Source: Ligilactobacillus animalis KCTC 3501 = DSM 20602 (GTDB lineage Bacteria; Bacillota; Bacilli; Lactobacillales; Lactobacillaceae). Taken from it: 64,000 nucleotides of DNA. The DNA lies in assembly GCF_001434535.1 (NCBI RefSeq), contig NZ_AYYW01000003.1, positions 62,001-126,000 on the forward strand, read 5' to 3'. A program made the translations under genes and the position numbers. Below the pieces are notes generated by a model. It searched no databases. It worked only from the letters and a program-made list of their open reading frames with translations, and was not told where the DNA came from. Positions 24,145 to 33,248 of this stretch are shown in pieces. The first letter of the stretch is position 1. Every line of letters starts with the position of its first letter.

Positions 24145-27100
24145 TTACTTCCTGATATTATCGACTCTGTTTTTTACATATTCGAACTGTTCATCAGACA
24201 TACCTATAATAGCTTTGAGCTGTTCATCAATGTCTTCATCAAAATCTATAAACGTATTATCACCATTATAATTCAGGATATCAGGTGTCTTCTTCCCTAA
24301 TGAACTTAAACTTTCATCAGTTAGTAAAAATGTATACCTAATGATGTAACTATTTGCGTATTTATAAAAATTCTCTGCTTCAATTTTCGTATCAAATGCC
24401 TTTAATGCAATTCGGGATCGGCCAAAAGCACTATGATTATCAATTACTTCAATTTGATTATCACGTTTTTGCCCCCCAGCATTGGCACTTGAAACTATAA
24501 CCTTCCACTTATTAAGAATTTCTTGATTAACTGTAATAACATCCTTATCAGCAACAAACCATGTAGCCCTACCCATTTTACCTGCCTTGTCATTTGTAAA
24601 CAATTTTATAGACTTCGTGTAATCAATATCCATCCCTTCTTCGAATAATTTCACTTTATCTGGATTTCTCTCGGCAAAGTCACTTTCAATTCGGAAAAGT
24701 TTCTGATTAATGGTTTCACTATCGCAAATATAGCCTAACTTATTCTTAGCGACAAATTTATCAACTAATTGTACAATATCATCATCTAAAGGATTGAGAA
24801 CAAGTAGGTCTGTTCCCGGTAACCCTACATCTTTCGAGGTTTCTTCTCCACCTTTGATGTAACTATATCGAAATCTTTTTTCCTTCTTTGACATATCTTT
24901 TACTACAATCGATAGTCCATCACCAATATCAACGTGACTAAAAACCTCATTAGCATCCGGAAAGTATATTAATTGCTTCAGTTTAGGATCATTAATTTGA
25001 TTCAATCCAAACTTGTTCATACCCTTTCCTGATCTATGGATCCAACGACCACCAGGATAAATCAAATCTGTATATTTATCTGCCAATTCATCAGCTAATA
25101 ACTGAAAATTTTGAAAAATATTATTTACGCGCTTCTGTCCATTATTTGTTTCTTTTTTCGCTACAACTTCTTGGTAGGGTGGGTTACCGATTACAACATC
25201 GAATTTCATATTATTAAACCTCTTCCTTATCTTATTAGCCTCATCTTTTATATTTTTTTTAGAATCGCTTACGATATTTTCCACGTACTCTATATTGCTA
25301 GAAAAATCTTGGTATCCTACCAATGTACGTTGCGTTATCATCTTAGCCATCGGAGTTTTAGCAATAACGAATATATTTTCTCGGAGAATTCTTTGCCATA
25401 TAAACAGTTCATCTTCCAGCGTAAACTTCCCAGCAGTTTGTTCATTCATATCGCTAAATTCTTGATAATAAAGCGAAATAGCGGCATAAAGAGGATACAA
25501 GCCCGTTTTCGAATTAATTTCTAAAATATGTGCGTTGGGATTAAATACTTGTCTAGTGTACTCTGTATCAATCCAATGGGATGCATCCTTTCCATTGACT
25601 GTCATATCTTTATAACTACTATCATAGAATGATAATCCCCCCACCGTTTTACCCAATTGCATATTTACCACTCGCCATGGTGTTAAAACAGTTTCTTTAT
25701 CAGGATTACGGAACGTATCGAAAATCAAGACTAACTCCCGTGCACGAATAATAGGATCTTCGGTATCTACTTTTTTCACTCGTTGCCGTATTATACGACC
25801 GGCTTCAATAAAAACTTGTGAATCATAGTATTTAGAGAAGCGAAGGAAAAGTTCTTTAGTAACACCTTCTGGCATAAACTCTTTCCATGAAACATCATCC
25901 ACCAAATTAACAAATTTCTTAATGCTAATATCCTCTGTAATAGGGATATCCATACCATAAACCATCAATGGAATCCGAATTGAAATTGATCGTAAGATAG
26001 ATATCATCGTCTTACGTTGTTTCTTTATCTCTTTGAGTTTTTCCATTGCTTCAATTTCTTCAGGAGTACGATCTTTAGGTTTCTTTTTACGTCCTCGTTC
26101 ACTTTCTTCATACTCCTCATCTGATAATCCTTGGTTATTAATATTAATATTTATGGGTGACTTTTCTTTTTTTGTTGTACCTACTAGAGCCTTTAGATTA
26201 TTAAAATCAGTCAAATCAGCCTTATCTAACTTCAACAATTCATCTGAATAAAGAGAGTCATCCTCAAACCCAGAACGGACAGCTTTTTCAGCATAAACTC
26301 TTTTAATTTTGGTTAATAAACTGTCGACTGAGAAGCGCTTCATCACATTATTTTCCTTACCGATAATAGGTAAGAAGTTTAATAGTTTATTCATCTGAAC
26401 TCGCTGTGCATCAGAAGTGATTTTCCCCACTCCTGTATTTAAACAGGATGATTCTGCCATAACCGTTAAAGCTCTATCAGGGGCAAAATCAAATATGAAG
26501 CATTCTGTTTTTCTACCTAATTTCTCATCTACAAATGGAGTTTGAGCCCGAAAAGCCGCCTGTAAATATTGAGTTGCACTGTTAGTGTTAGACAAGAATA
26601 CGACTCCAGTCCATTCAGGAACATTAACACCTGTTGTTAACTTACGTACGGTCAATGTTATAGTTTTTGTTTTAGATGATGATGACCCAATTGCATCTCG
26701 AACCATTTGAAGATCACTTTCTTTTGCCTCTTCAACACTATCATTACTGTCATTTCTAACTATATTCACAATATTATAGTCCATTCCAAAAACCGGGTGT
26801 TTTTTCATTAACTTTTCTAGTGCATTTGCTTCTTTAACACCTGGCAAAAGCCATAGAGTGTGACGTAAATTATCTCTAAATTTAATAGTTGAAAATGGAT
26901 AGTTATTCTTATCGTTAGGTGTGGTTATGTTATTTAAAAATTGCATAACGTCCTCTTCGTGAACAAAATTTCCACTATCATCTGTCCTGAAAAACTCTTT
27001 GAAGTTAAAAGATTTATCTATTAAATTGGTATAGTGTTCCTTCTTGAATTGTTCACTAATATCAAACGTATACATTGAAACCTTTGGTAGTGATTCATAT

Positions 27101-28587
27101 GGATTAGGTTTCTCTTTTTCTTCTCGATTCCATTTATACTTGGCTTCTTGCTCCATGACATAATCCCAAGTATAAATTTGCTCATCAGTATATTTATCCA
27201 TTAAATTAAATGGAGTACCTGATAATTCCAGTATCTTAGTATCATTATTCTTTATTCCAGCAATAACCCTTTGTGCTAATGGAGTCTGGGTTCCTTCATG
27301 AGCTTCATCTATAATGATCAAATCCCAATTAATGCGAGTAAACTCCCTGTTCTTGTCCGAAACAGTCCCTCCAAAAGTATAGGAGCCACGTAAATCTTGA
27401 ATACTAGCAAAATAGACAAAAGCCCCATCATAACTTTCAAGAGAACTGATTGGTTCTCCTTCAGTTCGTGAACCGTATACGTACCCAGCTTCCTTCATTC
27501 CTATCTTACTAAAATCGTCGAACCAACTATCACTAACAACTGGACGGTGGGTAATTATGAGGACTCGTTTAAAGTTCTCTTCTTTTACCAATTCCAAAGC
27601 GGTTAGTGTTTTACCGAAACGCATCTTCGCATTCCACAACATGACGTCATATTTTTTGAACCCTTTTCTAGTCACGAGTACTGCATTCTTTTGTTCTGGA
27701 CGCAATTCAATCTTAGTTTTTTCTTCTTTAGATAGGGTATTAGTATTATTGTCAAGGTACTTCTTACCGTCTTTCACTGCCTTAATAGCTAATTTGGCTG
27801 TTTCTAAATCAGTTAAATACCATTCTCTACCTGCAAGTTTGGGATTTCGCTTCACCCCGGAACGCTCAAGAACTTCATGAACATCATGATCTCGGAAAAA
27901 ACTACCATCAGATCGTCGATATGCTAATTCTGCCCATTCAAGCTTGTGCGGCACGCCTGCAGTACTCATGTACTGATTAATCCTCTTTTCAGCTGCTGAA
28001 CGTAAATCTTTACTATTTGGACGTGCATCCACTTCAGGATCATTAATACTTGCATCCCCAATTTTTTCAGAATTAGCATATATTGGCCAATCTTTAGACG
28101 AACCATCCAGCGTTTGAATATATATTAATTTACGTTCGAATGATTGATAATTAACAATAGGCTGTGGCTCATAAAATGGCTTGGCCTTTACATTTACTTC
28201 AGTATATTTAGTCGTATACCATACCAAAATCCGATAGAATTTCTCTAAGTTAATTAATCCAGTTTCCTTGGAATATTCTATGTTCATAGTATGTGCTGAT
28301 TCATTACCCAAATTTTTCAGATTATAAAAATTATCTAATACTTGTTTATCATCTATTAAATGATTTCGTTTTGCCTCCCGTAAATAGTCACTAAACGTAG
28401 CTTTTTCAGGCAACTCTAAGAAAGCAAAATCCACTATATTTTTAGCAATGAATTCAACAACCTTTCGTATTTCAAAAAGCATAATTGCATACTCACCCGA
28501 ACCATATAGCCTCTCTATTTTCTTCGCTGGTTCGAGAAGTTCAATTGTATCCATGTCTTTCTCTAAAAAATCAAAATTACTCTTCAT
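24145..28587 (-). CDS. Single-chain restriction-like protein: DUF4145-like + GIY-YIG-like + SF2 helicase + Eco57I-type methylase
   Basis: The 1480-aa protein has four parts. Residues ~15-130 resemble the DUF4145/HsdR N-terminal helical domain. Residues ~150-265 fit a GIY-YIG-like nuclease: Tyr156, KIG 175-177, Arg202, His237, and REW with Glu255. Residues ~280-720 are an SF2 helicase: MRFGKT about 322-327, DEAH about 427-430, LSGTPF, LTTGVNVPEW, and QAAFRAQ as motif VI. Residues ~940-1480 hold an Eco57I-like N6-adenine methylase, with a degenerate AdoMet motif (ILEINSKTGLYP), the catalytic NPPY near 1135-1138, and a C-terminal part likely used for target recognition. This order resembles type ISP restriction enzymes (LlaGI/LlaBIII), but with GIY-YIG in place of a PD-(D/E)XK domain. 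The start at 28587 follows GGAGG by four bases. Confidence 0.8.
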   Translation of the reverse strand: MKSNFDFLEKDMDTIELLEPAKKIERLYGSGEYAIMLFEIRKVVEFIAKNIVDFAFLELPEKATFSDYLREAKRNHLIDDKQVLDNFYNLKNLGNESAHTMNIEYSKETGLINLEKFYRILVWYTTKYTEVNVKAKPFYEPQPIVNYQSFERKLIYIQTLDGSSKDWPIYANSEKIGDASINDPEVDARPNSKDLRSAAEKRINQYMSTAGVPHKLEWAELAYRRSDGSFFRDHDVHEVLERSGVKRNPKLAGREWYLTDLETAKLAIKAVKDGKKYLDNNTNTLSKEEKTKIELRPEQKNAVLVTRKGFKKYDVMLWNAKMRFGKTLTALELVKEENFKRVLIITHRPVVSDSWFDDFSKIGMKEAGYVYGSRTEGEPISSLESYDGAFVYFASIQDLRGSYTFGGTVSDKNREFTRINWDLIIIDEAHEGTQTPLAQRVIAGIKNNDTKILELSGTPFNLMDKYTDEQIYTWDYVMEQEAKYKWNREEKEKPNPYESLPKVSMYTFDISEQFKKEHYTNLIDKSFNFKEFFRTDDSGNFVHEEDVMQFLNNITTPNDKNNYPFSTIKFRDNLRHTLWLLPGVKEANALEKLMKKHPVFGMDYNIVNIVRNDSNDSVEEAKESDLQMVRDAIGSSSSKTKTITLTVRKLTTGVNVPEWTGVVFLSNTNSATQYLQAAFRAQTPFVDEKLGRKTECFIFDFAPDRALTVMAESSCLNTGVGKITSDAQRVQMNKLLNFLPIIGKENNVMKRFSVDSLLTKIKRVYAEKAVRSGFEDDSLYSDELLKLDKADLTDFNNLKALVGTTKKEKSPINININNQGLSDEEYEESERGRKKKPKDRTPEEIEAMEKLKEIKKQRKTMISILRSISIRIPLMVYGMDIPITEDISIKKFVNLVDDVSWKEFMPEGVTKELFLRFSKYYDSQVFIEAGRIIRQRVKKVDTEDPIIRARELVLIFDTFRNPDKETVLTPWRVVNMQLGKTVGGLSFYDSSYKDMTVNGKDASHWIDTEYTRQVFNPNAHILEINSKTGLYPLYAAISLYYQEFSDMNEQTAGKFTLEDELFIWQRILRENIFVIAKTPMAKMITQRTLVGYQDFSSNIEYVENIVSDSKKNIKDEANKIRKRFNNMKFDVVIGNPPYQEVVAKKETNNGQKRVNNIFQNFQLLADELADKYTDLIYPGGRWIHRSGKGMNKFGLNQINDPKLKQLIYFPDANEVFSHVDIGDGLSIVVKDMSKKEKRFRYSYIKGGEETSKDVGLPGTDLLVLNPLDDDIVQLVDKFVAKNKLGYICDSETINQKLFRIESDFAERNPDKVKLFEEGMDIDYTKSIKLFTNDKAGKMGRATWFVADKDVITVNQEILNKWKVIVSSANAGGQKRDNQIEVIDNHSAFGRSRIALKAFDTKIEAENFYKYANSYIIRYTFLLTDESLSSLGKKTPDILNYNGDNTFIDFDEDIDEQLKAIIGMSDEQFEYVKNRVDNIRK

Positions 28588-28907
28588 GGATCCTCCCACT
28601 TTCCTTTTTCTAATGGTTATTTCAATTATACCAAACTTAATTCCCCATTCCAGTAAGTCAGTTTTAAGTCTGTCTAATAATCATTTGAAATAGCCTTACA
28701 TTGAAAAAGATTAATATACACTTTGAATATTTTCACAACCTATTTACCGCCATACATATATCTTAATATTTGGGGTTATTCATCATTTAAAGGTCAAAGT
28801 CAACTAAACCTTTGCTTTTTCTGTGTAGTTTGGGTAGTTAGGGTGGTTTGGGTACTTCCCTCAATTTATTTCCCGAGACATACCTATCTCTAATATTTGA
28901 CACAAGT
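28588..28907. other. Gene-free right part of the element with promoter and G-tract repeat
   Basis: About 320 bases without a credible gene. It should contain the promoter of the helicase-methylase operon. At 28832-28852 the plus strand has GGGTAGTTAGGGTGG then TTTGGG, three evenly spaced G-runs, resembling the motif at 16176-16199. Nothing else was recognised. Confidence 0.45.
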
Positions 28908-28947
28908 CGTCATTTATTCGTCATGAATCGTCACGATATGTAAAAAA
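28908..28947 (+). repeat. Right-end direct-repeat cluster (candidate integrase arm sites)
   Basis: Three CGTCA-type repeats (CGTCATTTATT, CGTCATGAAT, CGTCACGATATG) end in ACGATATGTAAAAA. This parallels the left-end cluster at 14224-14273 in the same orientation. Confidence 0.5.
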
Positions 28948-28979
28948 AGCGTGGTCTCACTTAGGAGATCACGCTTTTA
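28941..28979. terminator. Terminator, copy 3 of the repeated hairpin (now the gpmA terminator)
   Basis: AAAAAAAGCGTGGTCTC pairs with GAGATCACGCTTTT. It sits 16 bases after the gpmA stop. The loop differs from that of the native copy at 13895-13933, so it came with the element. Confidence 0.75.
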
Positions 28980-28980
28980 T

Positions 28981-29201
28981 CGAAAGGCTTTATCTTAAAG
29001 CTTTTCTTTGGAGACAATGTTCAAGTTGTCGTCCAATTCATAAACAACTGGTTGACCTGTTGCCATTTCAACGTCCATGATGTCTTCATCAGAGATGTTT
29101 TCAATGTATTTTGTCAAGGCACGTAATGAGTTACCGTGTGCGGCAACGATAACGTTCTTGCCATCCAACAAGTCTGGAGCGATGTTGTCTTCCCAGAATG
29201 G
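28981..29201 (-). repeat. Right copy of the gpmA 3' end (right attachment-site repeat)
   Basis: Matches 13936-14156 with one mismatch. In this copy the sequence continues seamlessly into the rest of gpmA, so the element supplied or exchanged the gpmA 3' end on insertion. Confidence 0.9.
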
Positions 29202-29681
29202 GATAACACGTTCCAAAGTAACCTTCAAGTTTTCACCGCCAGGGATGATACGTGGGTCTAATTCTGCGTAACGACGATCGTTTGCTGCAGAACCTTCATC
29301 GTTTACATCCAATAATGGAGGCAATACGTCGTAAGAACGACGCCAGATGTGAACTTGTTCGTCACCGTATTTTTCAGCTGCATCAGCTTTATTCTTGCCT
29401 TGTAATGCACCGTAGTGACGTTCGTTTAAGCGCCATGATTTTGTTTCAGGGATCCATAATTGGCCTGATTCTTCAAGTGCGAAGTGCAAAGTCTTGATGG
29501 CACGTGTTAAAACAGATGTGTAAGCTTGATCAAATTCGATACCAGCTTCTTTTAACTTGCGGCCAGCTTCCTTAGCTTCACGTTCGCCTTGTTCACTCAA
29601 GTTGACGTCAACCCAACCTGTGAAAAGGTTCTCTAAGTTCCATTCACTTTGTCCGTGACGGATAAATACTAATTTTGCCAT
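28995..29681 (-). CDS. gpmA: 2,3-bisphosphoglycerate-dependent phosphoglycerate mutase
   Basis: Interconverts 3- and 2-phosphoglycerate in glycolysis. The 228-aa protein is complete. It has the RHGQSEWN motif with the phospho-accepting His at about residue 9, [21 protein letters not shown] and the second His in [10 protein letters not shown]. The ribosome site is AAAGAGG. The last ~69 codons lie within the 221-bp repeat shared with the left end of the island. The present gene is therefore a chimaera of a chromosomal 5' part and an element-borne 3' part, with an intact reading frame. Confidence 0.97.
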   Translation of the reverse strand: MAKLVFIRHGQSEWNLENLFTGWVDVNLSEQGEREAKEAGRKLKEAGIEFDQAYTSVLTRAIKTLHFALEESGQLWIPETKSWRLNERHYGALQGKNKADAAEKYGDEQVHIWRRSYDVLPPLLDVNDEGSAANDRRYAELDPRIIPGGENLKVTLERVIPFWEDNIAPDLLDGKNVIVAAHGNSLRALTKYIENISDEDIMDVEMATGQPVVYELDDNLNIVSKEKL

Positions 29682-29763
29682 TTAGTAAAAACCTCTTTCT
29701 TATGTTTATGATACAAAGATATTTTACACTGAAATGCAAAAAATTGATAGTGCTTTAGTGAAT

Positions 29764-30954
29764 TTAGCTTTGATTTTCATCTAAAGCTTTCAGCAAAGCA
29801 GTCACGGCACGTTCGATATTTTCAGGTGTCGTGGCTAAATTGATCCGAATATGTCCCGCACCCGAAGCGCCGAACCAATCGCCAAAATCGACTGCTAAAC
29901 CAGCCTTATTTTTTACAAAGAACTCTAATTTAGCTGGATTCACGACTGCACTAAGATCGATCCACATTAGATATGTTCCTTCTAACGGTGAAATGACGAT
30001 CTGTGGATAAGCTTTAGTTAGATTTTCCTTTACATAGTCATAGTTAGCTTGGATCGTTTCCAATAGACCTTCGAGCCACGAAGTACCATGTTCATAGGCA
30101 GCAGCTGCAGCCACCTTGCCTAAAATACTACCGGCTGGGGCAGCTAAACGCTCAACTAACTTGTCATAGCGCTGACGCATCTGCGGATTAGGGATGATCA
30201 CATGACTATTTTGCAGAGCTGCCATGTTAAAGGTCTTCGATGGCGCATCGACAACGACTAAATTATCGCGATACTTGCCTTCGCTGACTTCTAAAGCTGA
30301 GATAAATGGTTTATCTGTCAACAAAAGGTCATGGTGGATCTCATCTGCGATCACGAGCACTTGCTTTTGACGACATAATTCGAGTAGCTCGGCTAGTTCT
30401 GTTTCAGACCAGACACGGCCGACTGGATTATGCGGTGAACATAAGATCAATAACTTCACTTGCTCTTCCGTGATCTTTTCTTCGATATCGGCTAGATCCA
30501 TCGAGTAGATCCCAGCTTCATTCTTGAGATCGGAAACGACCAATTTACGCTCATTATTTTCAATGACCTTCATAAATGGATAATACACTGGTTGCAAGAC
30601 CAAAACAGCATCATCTTTTTGCGTCAACAAGTTGACTAACGTGCTCAAAGATTGCACGACCCCTGTGCCAAAACGCATCCATTCGCGATGTAATTCGATC
30701 CCATAGCGTTCTTTTTGCCATTTAAAATAAGCTTCAAAATACGCATCCGGTGTTAGTGAATAGCCAAACGCACCGTGCGCGATCCGTTTTGTCATCGCTT
30801 CAAGTGCTTCTTTTGGTGCTTTAAATTCAGTATCAGCGACCCAAAGTGGCAATAGATCTTCTGCATCGAAAGTTTCTTTTAAATTATCCCACTTGACCGA
30901 ATCAGTATTTTTGCGGGCAACAGCATATTCTGCCAAAAATTCCTGCTTATTCAT
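29764..30954 (-). CDS. patB: MalY/PatB family PLP-dependent C-S lyase/aminotransferase
   Basis: The 396-aa fold-type I protein has LPLWVADTEF at the N-terminus, SPHNPVGRVW, and ADEIHHDLL with the PLP-contacting Asp. The Schiff-base lysine is in SKTFNMAAL, and an arginine in HIRINLA binds the substrate carboxylate. This branch cleaves cystathionine or cysteine (beta C-S lyase), giving thiols, pyruvate and ammonia; an aminotransferase role is less likely. It starts inside the end of the AI-2E-family gene (8-base overlap), so the two are co-transcribed. Confidence 0.88.
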   Translation of the reverse strand: MNKQEFLAEYAVARKNTDSVKWDNLKETFDAEDLLPLWVADTEFKAPKEALEAMTKRIAHGAFGYSLTPDAYFEAYFKWQKERYGIELHREWMRFGTGVVQSLSTLVNLLTQKDDAVLVLQPVYYPFMKVIENNERKLVVSDLKNEAGIYSMDLADIEEKITEEQVKLLILCSPHNPVGRVWSETELAELLELCRQKQVLVIADEIHHDLLLTDKPFISALEVSEGKYRDNLVVVDAPSKTFNMAALQNSHVIIPNPQMRQRYDKLVERLAAPAGSILGKVAAAAAYEHGTSWLEGLLETIQANYDYVKENLTKAYPQIVISPLEGTYLMWIDLSAVVNPAKLEFFVKNKAGLAVDFGDWFGASGAGHIRINLATTPENIERAVTALLKALDENQS

Positions 30955-32005
30955 TTTTACGCTCCAACTTTCTAACTTTCTTCAAACGTTCACCCTTGGC
31001 ATGGACCGGCTTTACGCCTAAAACGTCTAACATAAAGGTAAAGATCGGAATACCCACGATCAAGCCCCAAACACCAAAGAGATGTTCTGCAACAAATAAG
31101 ACGACAAAGGTGTAAAACATCGGTAATTCCGTGCGGCTAGCCATGAATTTTGGATTTAAGATATAGGCTTCCAAAGCATGAACAACGACTAGCATAATAA
31201 CAATATAAAAGACATAGCGCAACCCACCGACCGAATAGCCGATAAACATCATCGGGATCGCGGAAATGATCACCCCAGCTACAGGGACTAAACTCAACAC
31301 AAAGACCATGATCCCTAAACTGAGCAATTGAGGCATGTTCATGATCGCCAAACAGATCGTGGTGATCACTGTATTGACGACGGCGATCACAAATTGAGCT
31401 TCAAGTACGACCCCAAAAGTATTCACAAAGATCTTGGCAAAATGATAAATATCTTCGAATAACCACGCAAATGGGCCACTCAAAAAGCCTTTAGAAAAAC
31501 GATAGAGATCGTCTTTTTCGATCGTAAAAAAGAAACTCAACAGTAACGACATCACAAACGTAAAGCCGATCGAGCCCAAACTCTTAAGATAGCCTAGCGC
31601 GATCCCAAAGCCACCCTTGAACTGTTGCATGATATCTATCTTACCAAAGTAGCGGTCGATATAGTGTATCAGATCCTGCGCTCCATGCGGTGGATGCTGA
31701 TAAAAACTCAATAATGAATTGATCATCGCTTCGGTTTGGACAGCGAGTTTAGGTACATAGATCGTCACTGCCAGATAGATAAAACCGATGAACAATAGAT
31801 AGGTCACGATCACGATCAATTGCGATGGGATCTTCACATACCGCCGAATATAATTGGTCAGCTGTACCACTAAAAATGTGAAGATAAACGTCAGCAAAAT
31901 GATGCTGATCAAGCTACGTAAAGTATACAAAACACCAATGATGCCTAGTAAGACGACGAATCGTCTCAAGGAGACATTATTGATAAACTTTTTCCAAAGA
32001 TCCAT
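30947..32005 (-). CDS. AI-2E family transporter (PerM/YdbI type)
   Basis: The 352-aa protein has about seven to eight membrane segments and the family's central pattern. SLGSIGFTFVMSLLLSFFFTIEKD and LSLVPVAGVIISAIPMM belong to it, followed by a conserved end (VWGLIVGIPIFTFMLDVLG). Members export autoinducer-2 or act as Na+/H+ antiporters, so the substrate is open. GGGGAAAG precedes the ATG. A basic tail (KGERLKKVRKLERK) overlaps the next gene. Confidence 0.85.
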   Translation of the reverse strand: MDLWKKFINNVSLRRFVVLLGIIGVLYTLRSLISIILLTFIFTFLVVQLTNYIRRYVKIPSQLIVIVTYLLFIGFIYLAVTIYVPKLAVQTEAMINSLLSFYQHPPHGAQDLIHYIDRYFGKIDIMQQFKGGFGIALGYLKSLGSIGFTFVMSLLLSFFFTIEKDDLYRFSKGFLSGPFAWLFEDIYHFAKIFVNTFGVVLEAQFVIAVVNTVITTICLAIMNMPQLLSLGIMVFVLSLVPVAGVIISAIPMMFIGYSVGGLRYVFYIVIMLVVVHALEAYILNPKFMASRTELPMFYTFVVLFVAEHLFGVWGLIVGIPIFTFMLDVLGVKPVHAKGERLKKVRKLERKNE

Positions 32006-32080
32006 AAACTTTCCCCTTACTTAAAGATAATAATTTAAGTATACCATTAATACTTGATAAGTGTAGTAAGTCGAATATCA

Positions 32081-32113
32081 CAAAAAAAGACCGTGCTTCT
32101 ATAAAACACGGCC
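32081..32113 (-). terminator. Terminator of galM
   Basis: On the minus strand GGCCGTG pairs with CACGGTC around a long loop, followed by TTTTTTTG. Confidence 0.7.
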
Positions 32114-32122
32114 CTAAAACAG

Positions 32123-33160
32123 TTACTTGATCTTATCGTATGCAAATTGGATGTGATATGAACGCTTACCGTTCTTCGGTAAGATGATATCACCAAAGTT
32201 TTCTTGATTGATCGCATCTGGTAAGGTCTGAGCTTCAAGCGCTAAACCTTCGCCTGGGATCGCTGGTTTACCTTGATCACGTGTGAACTTGATCTCAGTA
32301 TCTAAGGCTGGCATATTGTACATTACCAAGCCGTTGCGATCGGAATCGATCGTGATCTGGTGGCCACTATCTTCATCACGTAAAACAGCGATCGGTTCTG
32401 TCCCTTTACCCGGCTGGTTGACCACAAAAGCATCATCAAAGCCGTCAGCTTCGTCAGCGGCTACTTTAACATTGCGGAACTCTCTAAAATCAAGTGGTGT
32501 ATCTTCGACATCTTTGACCCGGCCAGTCGGAATATTATTTTCGTCCGTCTCTAACGTTGCACTGCTATTGATCTTAAGTGAGTGGCTGGAAAGGTCTTGG
32601 CGGTCACTCAAATTGAAGTATACATGGTTGGTCGGGTTGAACAAACTATCTTTTGAGCCACCCAATGCACTAAAGGCGATCGTCACTTTGTTATTGTTAT
32701 TTAAAGTATAGATGATCGTTGCCAAAATATTTCCTGGGAAACCATCCATCTTCTCGGTGATCTTCTTTTGGAAGATAACACTCACACTATTTTTATTGCG
32801 TGAAGTGGTATAGTTCCAGTTATAAGTGCTAAATCCATTTGCGCCCCCATGTAACGTATTACCGTTCTCATTTTGTGGCAATTGAACCTGCTCACCGTTT
32901 AATTCACACTTACCACGCGCGATCCGGCCAGCTACTCGACCGATCACCTTACAGATATTTTGAGCGTTGGCATAGTAATCCTTTGTATGATCAAAACTCA
33001 ATAATAAGTTCTTCTTCCCCGCACCACTTGGAACGTTAAAAGCTTGCCAGATCGCTCCCATCGTTAAGCATGAGATCTCGACTCCGTTATCGTTGACTAA
33101 AGTGATCTGAGTCACTGTATGTCCATCAAAGGTATCAAGCTCTTTTCTAAAGATATCCAT
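32123..33160 (-). CDS. galM: Aldose 1-epimerase (galactose mutarotase)
   Basis: Interconverts alpha and beta anomers of galactose or glucose before phosphorylation. The 345-aa protein has the galactose-mutarotase signatures: VIGRVAGRIARG, NTLHGGANGF with the catalytic-region His, FNPTNHVYFNLS with the second His, and a Glu near the end (ALEAQTLPD). GGAGGAG lies upstream of ATG 33160. A cre-like site (33235-33248) lies in its promoter region. galE is encoded just beyond on the same strand, separated by an unrelated plus-strand gene. Confidence 0.95.
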   Translation of the reverse strand: MDIFRKELDTFDGHTVTQITLVNDNGVEISCLTMGAIWQAFNVPSGAGKKNLLLSFDHTKDYYANAQNICKVIGRVAGRIARGKCELNGEQVQLPQNENGNTLHGGANGFSTYNWNYTTSRNKNSVSVIFQKKITEKMDGFPGNILATIIYTLNNNNKVTIAFSALGGSKDSLFNPTNHVYFNLSDRQDLSSHSLKINSSATLETDENNIPTGRVKDVEDTPLDFREFRNVKVAADEADGFDDAFVVNQPGKGTEPIAVLRDEDSGHQITIDSDRNGLVMYNMPALDTEIKFTRDQGKPAIPGEGLALEAQTLPDAINQENFGDIILPKNGKRSYHIQFAYDKIK

Positions 33161-33234
33161 CAAAAATCTCCTCCAAATCTCACTTATAAATGCGTTATTT
33201 AACTACTCTTATTTTACCGCATTTACACTTTTAT

Positions 33235-33248
33235 TTAAAGCGCTTGCA
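33235..33248 (-). promoter_or_regulatory. cre-like (CcpA) site upstream of galM
   Basis: The minus strand reads TGCAAGCGCTTTAA, close to the cre consensus (TGWAANCGNTNWCA). A second partial match (GTAAAACGTTTGCA) is at 33400-33413, near the promoter of the plus-strand gene. The rest of 33164-33481 holds no gene. Confidence 0.55.

Larger units (their letters stand above)
14157..29201. mobile_element. 15,045-bp integrative element inserted in the 3' part of gpmA
   Basis: It is bounded by the 221-bp direct repeat of the gpmA 3' end. Immediately inside the left end lies a tyrosine recombinase gene (14335-15462). Short motif repeats (CGTCAT..., ACGATATGTAAAAA) occur near both ends. It carries a second recombinase, a replication module (SF3 helicase, family-A polymerase), a RadC-like protein, a helicase-methylase defence cassette and unknown genes, but no capsid, terminase or tail genes and no relaxase that I recognise. 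It is more AT-rich than the flanks and poor in GATC. It could be a phage satellite or a self-replicating integrative island. It brings its own gpmA 3' end, so the host gene is restored. Confidence 0.85.

Noticed and set aside
14157-29201. Complete prophage
   Set aside because: No terminase, portal, capsid, tail, lysin or holin genes are seen between the repeats.
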